From Macrolepiota albuminosa (Eukaryota > Basidiomycota > Agaricomycetes > Agaricales > Agaricaceae): a stretch of DNA of 64,000 nucleotides. The stretch lies in contig JAMWFC010000129.1 in the NCBI GenBank assembly GCA_027475525.1, positions 1-64,000 on the forward strand, given 5' to 3'. Of the stretch, positions 1 through 10,848 are shown piece by piece (position 1 is the first letter of the stretch; the number at the start of each line of letters is the position of its first letter). The position numbers and the translations under genes were made by a program. The notes beneath the pieces were generated by a model that saw nothing but the letters and a program-made list of their open reading frames with translations, searched no databases and was not told the DNA's origin.

Positions 1-24
1 AACTCAACTGCTTACAGCTCTTCT

Positions 25-3000
25 TCAAATATCGTCTTCGCACACAAGGTCAGGTTTGGGAAGGGACTTCTGAGGTCTCCTGGTCGTCAGGATTCCTTTT
101 ACGGCAATGTCAAGATTTCTCTGAAGTTCATCTGGGACGGAGAACGGAAGCGCTCGAAGTAGTTCGGCCGTTTCTTTGACTGTTCTTCGAAGTTCTGCCA
201 TATCGTAGTGACGATGAAGATCAGACGCTGGTTCCAGCAACTTTTGCAAACGTGTCAAAGATTGAGTCAGTTTCCTAGTCAAGGCGTATGAGTCAATGTA
301 TCAATCCTTTACGAGGATGACATACACAAGTTCATTCATACGGTTTGTAACGCCGTCCAAATTCTCGTGGCGATCCTCAAGGAGGCGCCTTTTGGTGGTC
401 CTCTTGTGAGAAGATGTAGAAGCGAGGGCAACATCCAAACAGACCAGGATATGAGGAAGGGGGCCGAGAAAAATAAATCGGTAACTTGGGTTCTTGTCCC
501 AAGACATTTCGTGAGATAGCTTCAAACAGGTAAAGAAAATCTTCGCTATGCTTGAAGTGGGCCTCGCTCTACCGCGACCACGCCGGAGACGGCCTCGTCT
601 GTAAATATCTAGGATCGCCAATGCTGCACGTTTTTCCTCTTCAGAAGGAGGCTGGGCTTGTGGCAGATCGGGAGCAATGATTATAGATGAAGCCTCGTCA
701 CCAAAACCATCACCCAACTCATCGATGTCTCCTCCCGTTCCTTCTGGTTCACCAAGTTCAACCAAATCGACGCCATGTTCGGTCAAGTCTTCTGCCTGTT
801 GGTCGTACGACAGTCCCTGTTGCTGCTGATAAAAATCAGACTCGACACTCGCCGTTTCCACTAAAGGGGGGGATGAAGCTCCTAGCAGCTGAAACAAGTC
901 CTCGTTTTCCGTGAAGGGAATGATGCGCACTCCGTAGACCGGTCGTGATGGAACAGCCTCCCGTCCCAGATCATGAAGTTGAAGCAACTCATCAACGAGT
1001 GATCCCTGCGGCATGTTGCGTAGAGCGCGAACCAAGTCTCCCCATCCTCGGGCAAAGACATATCTTCCAGTCTCTATTTCAGTCCCCGCAAGACACAAAT
1101 AAGGAGGGGCACACTTACTGTCGATAGAGCTGGAGGAAAGCGCGGTCAGGACGCTTGATCGATGTCACCGCCTTATGGATACTTATTCTGAAAGTCGATC
1201 CAGGCCCGGGAATGTTGTAACCAACTGAAATGAACAAATTATGAGATCCACAAAATTTTGATTACCGTTTTTCATAGACATACGAAGGCATATTGCTCGA
1301 CAACTTTAACCAAGTCAGATTTACCCAATAAACGAGTAAGGACCCTACTCACATGCGAGTAATGAATAGCCCGCGAATGCCTGGGCTTCGAATGGTTGCA
1401 ATATCGGAACTTCCGAATAAAAGGTAGTCTGTGCGAAAATATGTCAAGGTCACCTCAAAATCCTGACTGTTGTTTTGAGTGTACTAACCCGCGCCTGTGC
1501 CACTGTAAATAGTCTCCAGTAATGTCCCAATACGAGATATCAGAAGACAATAAGGCGGAGCAAGTTTTACTTGTGCATCTTGGCGACCCAGATAGCGCAG
1601 GAGCCAACTGCGTGGGAGCGTTACTCCATGCAAGCTACCCTTTCGATACTTGTTGTACGATATAACACAGGCAGTGCAGAGGTGCTCAATCAGAGTGCAA
1701 ATGTCACTGATATTCATAGGAAGCCTTGAGTCGATGATATGACTATAAGAGAGATTCAACATATAAAAAGTACTTGAATGCAAAAAAGCACTGACCAAAC
1801 AGATGTGAAACCAGCAGATATGCTCCACTCTTTACTTCCATCCAAAGACCCCAAAAGTTCACCCAACATACATACTCCGTTCGGAACCCTCAGGAAAGGT
1901 GGAACAGCAAAAGTCGGAGACAAATAAGGAGAACTATGCAGATATCTAAGAGCATCGCGTGGATCAAATGCCAGTGCCATGTTCGAAATGCGAAACATAT
2001 CAGTCAAGAAATGAAGTGGTGGATAGACATTGAGCGAGTAGGCGACGTCACGAAGCCATTCTTTTACGACTTGGATACCCCTCTTGAACTCGGGAATCTC
2101 TCCCGGATCGAGTAGTGATTGTGTTCCGAGGTAAAAGTATGGAGGATTTAAAGTCTCATAGAGCTGACTGATGTAGATCCTGCACGTTTTTTTAGTCACG
2201 AAAAAATGAAAAATTTTGAACCATACCGCTTGTTTTTCTTCATCTCTGCAAGTGAAATTTTACCGTAGAAGGTGTTAAGTATCAATACTTGTTGTAGATT
2301 GAGTCGGACCAGCGTATTATACCACTTTTTTGATACGGAAGTCGAAGATATATGTTCTCGAGGACATTCATTCCGATTGCAGTATCCAAGGGTATTAAAA
2401 GTAAGACAAGGCAAAAACTGCGCAGCATGTCTGCATTGACAAATCTGCTCCGAGATCCTTGTCCGGAGTTCCTTTTGAAGGGCTTGGCTTAGAGTTCGAC
2501 AGAGCTCCACACCAGAGATGGAGATCCCTTCGGAAGGAACTCCTTGCCCTCTAGTATGGTCAAGGAAGGTTCCAGGACGAATGAAGAAACTGTCAGAAGA
2601 AATGGGACTGATACCGAACAACAAGAGGGTTTGACTAGAAGGGACAGCACGAGGGTCGAGTTGGAAAGCAAGCTCGTGTAGCAGCCTAAGATAGGCAAGA
2701 AACAGATGCAAAATCTCTGCTAGTTCCTGTGGAGTCAGCATTGTAATCCGTGGAAAGATTCTGAAGTAGTGATATAGGCAAAGTGTAGCGGCAGAATGAC
2801 TGCTTGTCGCAAGAAAGACGTGGGCTAATTTGGCAAGATTGACCTTGTCATACTCAACGATAGCATTAAACATGGATAACTGCACATATTAGTCAGTGGA
2901 TATGAATGGAGAAAAAGACCTTCTCTAACTTCATCTTTCAAGGCCTTTGAATCTATGAGATCAAGATTAAGACGGTTTGACCAGTCAATGAGCTGAAGAA

Positions 3001-6000
3001 TTCGATTTTTATCGGGAACGACGCCGTACGAAGCACTGCTCCAAAAGCCTCGCAGAATACATGAGCAAGCTTGGTGCATTGCATGAATGTCCTGTCCATT
3101 TTCGAGAAAGAGGGGAATTGCTTCCTGATCTCGACCCTCGGCGAGGTGAGCGGCAGCAGCTTCCACTGAGCGGCCGAGCGACACTAGGACTCGGGCACGA
3201 ACATGACCTAGATCAAGATCCTCCAGATATTCCAATTCCTCTTCGTCAGTAGAAAACAACTCCCGTGCCTTTCTGTAATCGTAATAAGGTAGGTATTCAT
3301 CAGGAATTCCAATTCCTCTTCGTCAGTAGAAAACAACTCCCGTGCCTTTCTGTAATCGTAATAAGGTAGGTATTCATCAGGAGATTGTTAATCAACAGGC
3401 CTACTCAAAATTCTCTTCTCTGAAGTAGAACAGACGGGCTACTTCCTCGATGTTTTGAACGATTTCGGTTTGCATATACTTTTTGTGATCTCTTCTCTGA
3501 AGTAGAACAGACGGGCTACTTCCTCGATGTTTTGAACGATTTCGGTTTGCATATACTTTTTGTGATCCTGATGATATCTACAGCTTCGTCAAAACGACCA
3601 AGTTTGCGGAAAAGTTTCGCGGCAGCGTTATATTCTTGTGCTTCGAGGTATGTCTTTGCCGCTCGCAACTCTTCAGGAGCCAGCTGGAGACATTCTGCAG
3701 CGCATCGGATGTAAATGGCACGGTTCTTGCTTGCTGCCTGTGCGCAGTCCAAAAAAGCTTCCGCTGCTGTGACAAATCCACGGTGCAATCGTTCTTTCAG
3801 ATGTCGTGAGTTGCCACTGGGAATTTTACGCGCCTCGCCACGCAGATAGTAGGCATTCGCAATGGCCACTTCGCGCGGCATAGAGGCCCGTTCATAACAA
3901 TGTTTGGCCTGGAAAAATTTCTTGCGATCAAAAAGCTCCTTTCCTTTACTTGCCCACTCTTCACAAGACGATGAAACAGCCAAACGTGGCATATCTGTGC
4001 CGGGCGTACAACTGTGAACCAGGTTCTTCCTTGTCCAGAATACCTAAGCAATGTTCTGTGAGGTTTCCAAGCAAGTGACAGAGAGTAATTCACCCGCATT
4101 GGTTCCCCTTTCGAAGACTGATCAGCTATCCAAAGGTTTTTTCGCGCTCGTGTAATTGCGACATAAAGGAATTTGAGCTGCGCAAAGTATTTGTTGAGAC
4201 ATTAGAATCATCATAACATCAGAAAACATACTTCTGCACAGATACTAGCATGCCGAATCCTATCAAATTGTGGAGCAGCGACAACCGGGATCCCGCCATC
4301 TGCGAGTTCGTTCGGATCTTTTTGAGACAGAAGTAGACGCCATTGTGGTAATTCCACACTGGAATCTTCGAAAAAGTTAAATAACAAGACCTGTGAGCAC
4401 CATGAGGATTGACTTCTTATTTATCAAATAATCTCACGTCATTGAATTCAAGTCCCTTGCTATCATACAAAGTCCTATTGAAACTCTGATTGTATTGTTC
4501 ATGGACCTAAGATCAGGAACGTAACTTACATTATCAAACCAATGTTCCCAACCTGTTCTTGTAGCTTAAGACGAGCTGATTCATTTCGCACCAGTATACC
4601 TTGAGACGACGAGTGTAAAAACCTCGAGGAATGTAAAAATCACGCTCACATTGCTGTGCACCGAATTCAATGTGACTGCCGCTGTGATGGTGTAAAAACC
4701 TCGAGGAATGTAAAAATCACGCTCACATTGCTGTGCACCGAATTCAATGTGACTGCCGCTGTGATGAATAGGATGAATCCTGGTACCGGTGTTGTGTACA
4801 TCACTGTTACCTTGAACCAAAGAGAAATTGTTCCTAGAATCCAATGGTTAAACATCAGAGCTAGATCCAGACATCTAACGACGTACATATCGAACATTAT
4901 CATCATCCCATCCGTCCAGGAAAACTGGCTTCAGCCCATCAACTATGCCCTTCTCAGGCGCAAGAGTATCAATGGAATAGGGCCAAAATCTGCTGATCAA
5001 CCCAATGATGGACTGAGCACAGTTAACTATTCCTGAGTGTGAACGATAGTTAGTTGCGAGCTGGAAAGTTTTGGGAGGACTTTGAGGCTGATTAATAGAA
5101 GTCTTTGCGGATGCTTTCTCCGTTGTGTGTTTCTGTATACATAAATTAGATACGCGATGACGCAGAAAAAGGTAAGCGAAGACCCACTTCGATTCTGAAT
5201 AAAAATGCTTTGAGGTCGTTGAATCTGAATGCACTGCCGACCGAAATCGTTTGAGCAGTATCACCAGCCCAGAAAAGGCCGTCTTGGTTATGACAAAGGG
5301 ATCGGAGAACTGAAAGACTTTTTCCGTTTGAGCAGTATCACCAGCCCAGAAAAGGCCGTCTTGGTTATGACAAAGGGATCGGAGAACTGAAAGACTTTTT
5401 CAGTAGAGATCGAGAAAGTGGATCAATATTTTCACGCACGAAGAGCATCGATCAAAAGATTGTCCTGCGCCTCATCTACATATCTATGGACCATGGTCAG
5501 AACGTAACAATAGACGCCACAGAAATTACCAACAGATAATCAACTTTCTGTCCTATCACACTGCAATTGGGTGTTCTAAAAACGCGTAAGATGCCGTGTG
5601 CTCTAGGTCATTGCAGTGAGCATTCTGCACGAATTGAAACACCCAAATACTCTTACCTGTCTGCCGCATCAAAATCCCCTTGCTGTCGTTTTTGACTCTG
5701 GTACGCTTCAAAAATACCATAGATAGTGTTACGTTGAGTAGCAAATGTAGATTGAGTCCTTTCAGAGAGCTCTTCATATGTTTTCCTGTCAAGATAGCCA
5801 CGATCTGACACAGTTGTGTTTTCAGATCCTTTGTCCTTTCAGAGAGCTCTTCATATGTTTTCCTGTCAAGATAGCCACGATCTGACACAGTTGTGTTTTC
5901 AGATCCTTTGATGATGCCTAGAAATCACATTAGTACTTGCCAAGGTTTTATCTTGGGGACCAAAACCTACCCATGATTTCACTGAATACCAAAGCTGGAT

Positions 6001-9000
6001 CTAGTTTAGAATGTCAGAGAATAGATCTTAGCATGAAGAATTAGAGCGGACCTAAGCCTTTAGTGAGGCGCTGTGGGAAGTGAGGCCAGTAGTGAGTCTC
6101 AAAGACCTCGTAAGAAACAAATGTACGGGGCTCTTGATTTTCTTTATGGCTGTACCTCTTCTCGGATGCATTAAAATCAGCTTCAATGAGGTCACATAAC
6201 TATAGACCACACCTGATATCAACATATCATACAGTATGTGTAAAGAAGAGAAGACTCACACGATCAAAGGTCAAGAAAAGGGGGAAATTGGTATCCTGGA
6301 GTTCGCTAAACTTGCGAGGAAGATCACTACGCCAGTTATCTTCATCATCCAAGTCAACAAGATTGTCATCGTAGACTTGATTTCGTTTTGCGAGAACAAG
6401 TTTCCGAAGCTCCTCGGGTGATTGTGATGTGACTTTAAGGGACTCTAGGAGTTTTGTAAAATATTCTTCCACTTTACCGGCAAGGACGCGGGATTTCGTC
6501 ACGAAGATTTGGCGGGGTTTTGAAACGTCACCACTATTCATCTGGAATGTTCGTTCGATCCAGAGCATCTTAAATAACATGGTCGTCGTTTTTCTGGTTA
6601 GGTTAAGCCTTTCAGCTGGAAGGCTATCGGCAGTGGAACAACTGACCCGGTCCCGCTCCGACCAAGGACATAACAAGACTGAGCATGTTCGATGATTTCT
6701 TTTTCATGCGACCTTTGCGGGAATTGAGGTGTATGCCAAAGATTCACTTTCATGATAGCTCACGAGATTTGGAATGGAAAGGCAACATCGAGATCTGCCA
6801 AAATGCCTGATTACACTTCGTAAGCTTACAAGTACGAAGATGCTGAGCTGAAATGGAGCGTACTGTGAAGTAGTTCCTAACATGTAATATGAGACGTGGA
6901 TCAAATGATTTCAGTTCAGAAGACACTAAGTATACCTGCGAAAACATCAAGTATTTCTCGAGACTGGGTATTCTGGATCAAATGATTTCAGTTCAGAAGA
7001 CACTAAGTATACCTGCGAAAACATCAAGTATTTCTCGAGACTGGGTATTCGTGAATGTCAAAAATTATTTTCGAATCATAGGCACTTACACAAGAAGCGA
7101 ATGAATCTTATTTTGTGGAACATGAGCTGAGCGAATTTGTAGGCCTGTAGAACGGAGAACACTTACACAAGAAGCGAATGAATCTTATTTTGTGGAACAT
7201 GAGCTGAGCGAATTTGTAGGCCTGTAGAACGGAGAACTTACCTGCTCCAGGTCATCTGGGGGTAGGCTCATTCCCACCGGTGTTTCATATGTTTCAATCT
7301 CAAGAGGAGGGAACGATGCTGGAAGGAATACATTTTCGCTATTACCAATTGCACGTTCGCGGTATACACATCTGCAAGTTTATTTAGTCAAGGTATCATC
7401 GAGACGAAAGACTTCCCACCTCCTTCGGTATTCCTTGCCTTTATTTACTAGTTGCCGCCCAATGGATTCCCAAAGTCGATTGTCCAGCTGGGCATGCGTA
7501 TATATACCAAAAATCCGCAAAACTACAGGAAAGGTTCAGTTCTATCATAAAACTACTGGGATTCAGCACACCTTGCCGCTCGACCTTGTAGTGATGTGAT
7601 AAATAGTTAAGCATGGATGAGTTCGAATGACGTACTAGACTATTGTAATCGGAGGCAGAATCTACCTGATACTAAAGTTGATGGCAAAAGTCAGACAAAG
7701 ACTTGTATTGCAAAACGACATAAGATCGTACCACTAGGCGTGTATCCCTAGACATCTTAGCCTCAAAAATTGGCACGTCTGTTTTAGGACCATTTAGCCT
7801 TTTTTGATTGTCTTCAGAGAAGTGTCCTTTGGACAACTCTCTGTTTATAGCTGAGAAAATACCATTCGGGGCAAGAAAAAACGCACCTGAGCTTTTTCAC
7901 AATAATTTCAAAGGTCTTGGGGTCTCGACGACGTGATTCACGTAAATCCTTGTCGGCACGTGTTGAGATGAAAATCTGCCATTCTCCAAAACCTTGGACG
8001 TTATTGAAGTGCAAGGCACTACCAAGCAGAGACTTTATCAGTGCCATAATTACGTCTCGGAGGAAGACTCACGCTTTCATGGGTCGAATCAATGGGTATG
8101 CAGAAAAGGCCTTCACCTCTACAGTGGCTGCCTGTTCGAGGGTCACTTGTGGAATCGGGGCAACTATTTCTACCATGCAGAAAAGGCCTTCACCTCTACA
8201 GTGGCTGCCTGTTCGAGGGTCACTTGTGGAATCGGGGCAACTATTTCTACCGAGAAATAGATTCATCGGAAGTAAGAAAAGTTTTTTGAACATAATCAGC
8301 TACGTCTGGAACACGGATGGAGGTCAAAAAAAACTAGATAACAAGTCAAATATGAGCTGTCTGTAGATTTATGTCAAACCTGCAGAATGGACTTGGCATT
8401 GGCAATGACTTTGGACCTAACTTCTTCGGCATCCTCGTGATTATGAGGTATTGCAAAGGAGAAGTCACTCAAAATCTTTGTATCTGGTTTGGACTTCGAC
8501 ATAGCCAGCCTACTGGCGACCTGTCTCGACCGCTTTTTCTTCCCCTTTGCTTTGACTTCGATATAACGGGGATTAGAATCTACATCTTCTTCATCTCCGT
8601 CGCTTCCTAACCCACCGTCTCCAGAGAATAATGATGAGAGGGTAAAAAGAAGTTTCGGAGTCGCCTCCACGTCTCGATGATAGCGAGAAAGTAAATCGTT
8701 ATCAATTGGAAGAAGCCGATGGAAAAAAAAGAAGCGAGTGAGTCGACGAAGGATGTTTGACGCGATAGATACTGCATATTCGCTATATACTTCAGGAAAA
8801 TTCTTTATGATCCATGAATTCAGAGGTATATAGTCGGGGAGACCTAGTTAAGACGAGATCATGAAATACATCATCGAGTACATCGCTAAGAAATACATAC
8901 CGGAAAGGATGAGCTCTATTCCAAGCGCTTGTTCGAGTAACAAAGGTTCAAGGACACGGCCAAAATTGTCTTTTGTTAAGTATCTTGCAAGGTCTTCCAA

Positions 9001-9099
9001 GGCGTTTTGAATGTCCTTTGGAGACGTGAAACATCTTCGGTCAGAAAATTCGATGCCATAGGCGGATCGCTGGGGTGGGGTGGTACTCATGGGTGCCAT
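25..9099 (-). CDS. TRANK1-like UvrD/Rep-type helicase with TPR-like C-terminal half (multi-exon)
   Basis: Large multi-exon gene read right to left, from ATG at 9099 to TGA at 25. Conserved blocks in order: N-terminal GIEFSDRRCF region (about 9060), a block with QGFGEWQIFISTRADKDLRE (about 7990), Walker A GRSGTGKTTT made by splicing across a 53-nt intron (6594-6646), IFVTKSRVLAGKVEEYFTKL (about 6500), FSELQDTNFPLFLTFDRV (about 6280), the Walker B/motif II peptide YVDEAQDNLLIDAL (about 5480), the helicase peptide TNYRSHSGIVNCAQSIIG (about 5030), then helical TPR-like repeats (3990-2200) and a basic RRGRLRRGRGRAR stretch (about 570). This is the architecture of fungal 'TPR and ankyrin repeat-containing protein 1'-like P-loop NTPases; a role in RNA/DNA unwinding is inferred from the family only. 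Eight 77-bp duplications lie inside it and probably distort the exons. Near 3570 the expected peptide continues in another frame, so the locus is either mis-assembled or damaged there. Confidence 0.8.
3229..3382. repeat. Exact 77-bp tandem duplication (3229-3305 / 3306-3382)
   Basis: Two adjacent identical 77-bp copies; flanking bases differ on both sides. It falls at an intron/exon boundary of the helicase. With one copy the intron between the ENFE-encoding exon and the KARELF-encoding exon is about 55 nt, a normal size here. Confidence 0.95.
3412..3565. repeat. Exact 77-bp tandem duplication (3412-3488 / 3489-3565)
   Basis: Two adjacent identical 77-bp copies, with 2 more matching bases by chance. 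The unit carries helicase coding sequence reading MQTEIVQNIEEVARLFYF on the minus strand. Upstream coding (DEAVDIIR) enters it in a different frame. Confidence 0.95.
4613..4766. repeat. Exact 77-bp tandem duplication (4613-4689 / 4690-4766)
   Basis: Two adjacent identical 77-bp copies with mismatches immediately outside. Lies within the helicase gene. Confidence 0.95.
5248..5401. repeat. Exact 77-bp tandem duplication (5248-5324 / 5325-5401)
   Basis: Two adjacent identical 77-bp copies inside the helicase core, between the DEAQD block and the TNYRSH block. Confidence 0.95.
5756..5909. repeat. Exact 77-bp tandem duplication (5756-5832 / 5833-5909)
   Basis: Two adjacent identical 77-bp copies. 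The unit encodes YLDRKTYEELSERTKD on the minus strand, so that peptide appears twice in the raw translation. Confidence 0.95.
6594..6646 (-). other. Intron splitting the Walker A codons of the helicase
   Basis: On the minus strand the exon ends GGGACCGG, then GTCAGT...AACCAG, then AAAAACGACGACC. Removing these 53 nt yields G-R-S-G-T-G-K-T-T-T, a complete Walker A. Donor, acceptor and length are typical of basidiomycete introns. It shows that open-frame scanning alone would miss the ATP-binding site. Confidence 0.9.
6897..7050. repeat. Exact 77-bp tandem duplication (6897-6973 / 6974-7050)
   Basis: Two adjacent identical 77-bp copies in the helicase gene, upstream of the Walker A exon. Confidence 0.95.
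7083..7236. repeat. Exact 77-bp tandem duplication (7083-7159 / 7160-7236)
   Basis: Two adjacent identical 77-bp copies in the helicase gene, only 32 bp beyond the preceding duplication. Confidence 0.95.
8098..8251. repeat. Exact 77-bp tandem duplication (8098-8174 / 8175-8251)
   Basis: Two adjacent identical 77-bp copies in the 5' part of the helicase gene. Confidence 0.95.
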
Positions 9100-9688
9100 G
9101 AAGAGCCCCGCAGTCCAAGATCAGATTATATAACTTCTACACGAGCTAAAAGAAGTTTCAGGGAGCCGAAAACGTGGCCTTGGTAAGAAGCTTGGATCCA
9201 TGAGCGCTTAGCAAGTACTGTTAGTCATCGAAGGTCGTCACTGAAGCAAGTGAGAGGTAACGGTGGTCAACGATGTGATACGAGGGACAATGATTTTCCT
9301 AGTCTAAGTCAAGTGACGCTGTCAATGCTAGGCTAAGCGCCAAAATTGCAAGAAAGGAATGGACTAAACAAGAATCTATAAGAAGCGTCCAGCGACTGGG
9401 TCTGATAAACTACTGCGCAGCAGTATATCAGGGACAGAAATATGTGAGCTGCAGGCAGGACTCCAATGGGTCGGATAGATAATTGAGAAATACCATACTT
9501 AGATGCTAGCGCCTCACGTGATATCATGTCGATCGACTTTGTGCCACCGACTTGCGTTTGGCTCCATCAATAATTTCTGCTTCATCTCGTTCCCGTGATA
9601 TCATGTCGATCGACTTTGTGCCACCGACTTGCGTTTGGCTCCATCAATAATTTCTGCTTCATCTCGTTCCTATAGTCCTCAATTAGCC
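9100..9688. promoter_or_regulatory. Divergent intergenic region between helicase and Sec4/Rab8
   Basis: The 589 bp between the helicase ATG (9099, minus) and the Sec4 ATG (9689, plus) must hold both promoters and 5' leaders. No convincing gene is seen. It includes the 77-bp duplication at 9517-9670, so its true length is probably 512 bp. Confidence 0.6.
9517..9670. repeat. Exact 77-bp tandem duplication (9517-9593 / 9594-9670)
   Basis: Two adjacent identical 77-bp copies ending 18 bp before the Sec4 start codon, in its leader region. This is the only one of the twelve outside both the helicase gene and Gypsy B. Confidence 0.95.
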
Positions 9689-10598
9689 ATGCCTCCCCCT
9701 CACTACGACTTTCTTATCAAGGTGGCTAATGTTTCATCAGATATACGCCAATAGTTTGACAAATCAATCTACAGCTTCTTCTCATTGGTGACTCTGGTGC
9801 GTTGTGACGAAGAAATACGTAGAGACTGTTAGAGGTAGATCTTACACTCACAAGGTGTTGGAAAATCATGTCTCCTCCTGCGCTTCTGCGATGACGCATG
9901 GACGCCCTCCTTCATCACTACAATTGGCATTGACTTCAAGATCCGCACCATTGAGCTTGACGGAAAGCGTATCAAACTACAGATTGTGCGCATATCTCCC
10001 TTCAAAATGGTTACTCTAGCCTCCTCTGACGATAGTCTAGTGGGATACGGCCGGTCAAGAGCGCTTTAGAACAATAACGACGGCTTATTATCGTGGGGCG
10101 ATGGGCATTCTATTAGTGTACGATGTAACGTCAGAGAATTCTTTCAATAGTTCGTGCTTACACTTCTTTCCATATCTCCTCATATTCAATTCTCGCCTTA
10201 CAGATATTCGCACGTGGCACGCCAATATCGAGCAGCACGCTTCAGAGGGTGTCAATAAGATTCTCATTGGAAACAAGTCTGACTGGACAGACAAGAAAGT
10301 TGTGACTGAAGAGCAAGGGCGCGAACTGGCGGCAGAGCTAGGTATCAAATTCATGGAGACTTCAGCCAAGGCCAATGATGGTGTTGAGGAGGCATTCTTC
10401 ACCCTTGCTCGGTTCGTTCTTCGTTCCCCATGTGTACTGTTTCTTGTACCCAGACGTTCAATCTATAGGGATATCAAGACTCGTTTGATTGACTCGCAGG
10501 GCGATGCTCCAACCACATCGGCAGGAGGAGCTGCCACTGACGGTTCAGTGCGGGTGAATCAACAAACGACTACCCAGCCATCGCAAGGTTGCTGTTAA
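9689..10598 (+). CDS. SEC4: Sec4/Rab8-type secretory Rab GTPase
   Basis: Small GTPase that drives post-Golgi vesicle tethering at the plasma membrane and hyphal tip (family knowledge). Six exons can be placed: 9689-9721, 9775-9796, 9855-9985, 10041-10149, 10204-10411 and 10470-10598, all with GT..AG introns of 53-58 nt. The spliced protein starts [21 protein letters not shown], with P-loop GDSGVGKS, switch [17 protein letters not shown], switch [21 protein letters not shown], the base-recognition motif [14 protein letters not shown], and a C-terminal Cys-Cys for double geranylgeranylation. Length, about 210 residues, is normal. It converges with ARP5, whose stop lies 250 bp downstream. Very similar Rab GTPases are separated by the [19 protein letters not shown] signature, which favours Sec4/Rab8/Ypt2. 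Confidence 0.95.
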
Positions 10599-10848
10599 TT
10601 CCCTTTTTCTTTGCAGCACCTGTTGCCATCGTGTACAAATGACATCGCCCGCGCATTTGGCACTAGACATGTGTTTATGGCTTTAAATCACTGTCGTCCA
10701 TATCCTGCCCTCTGACAGTCTCCTTACTATTCTGTTCATCTCATTTGCAAATTAGGTTTTCTGTCATGCATATTGTAAATACATTCGCAGTGGATAAAAC
10801 AGGCATTGGGCAGCGAGTATTACAAGAAAATGGGTAGGAGCATGACTT
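10599..10848. other. Convergent 3' intergenic region (Sec4 / Arp5)
   Basis: 250 bp between two stop codons facing each other. No gene seen; presumably shared 3' UTRs and polyadenylation signals. Confidence 0.6.

Noticed and set aside
9333..9527. Small ORF between helicase and Sec4
   Set aside because: No similarity recognised, partly in duplicated leader sequence.
3229..9670. 77-bp duplications as a minisatellite, exon duplication or regulatory repeat
   Set aside because: Each site has a different unit sequence, only two copies, and the same length; they share nothing but period.
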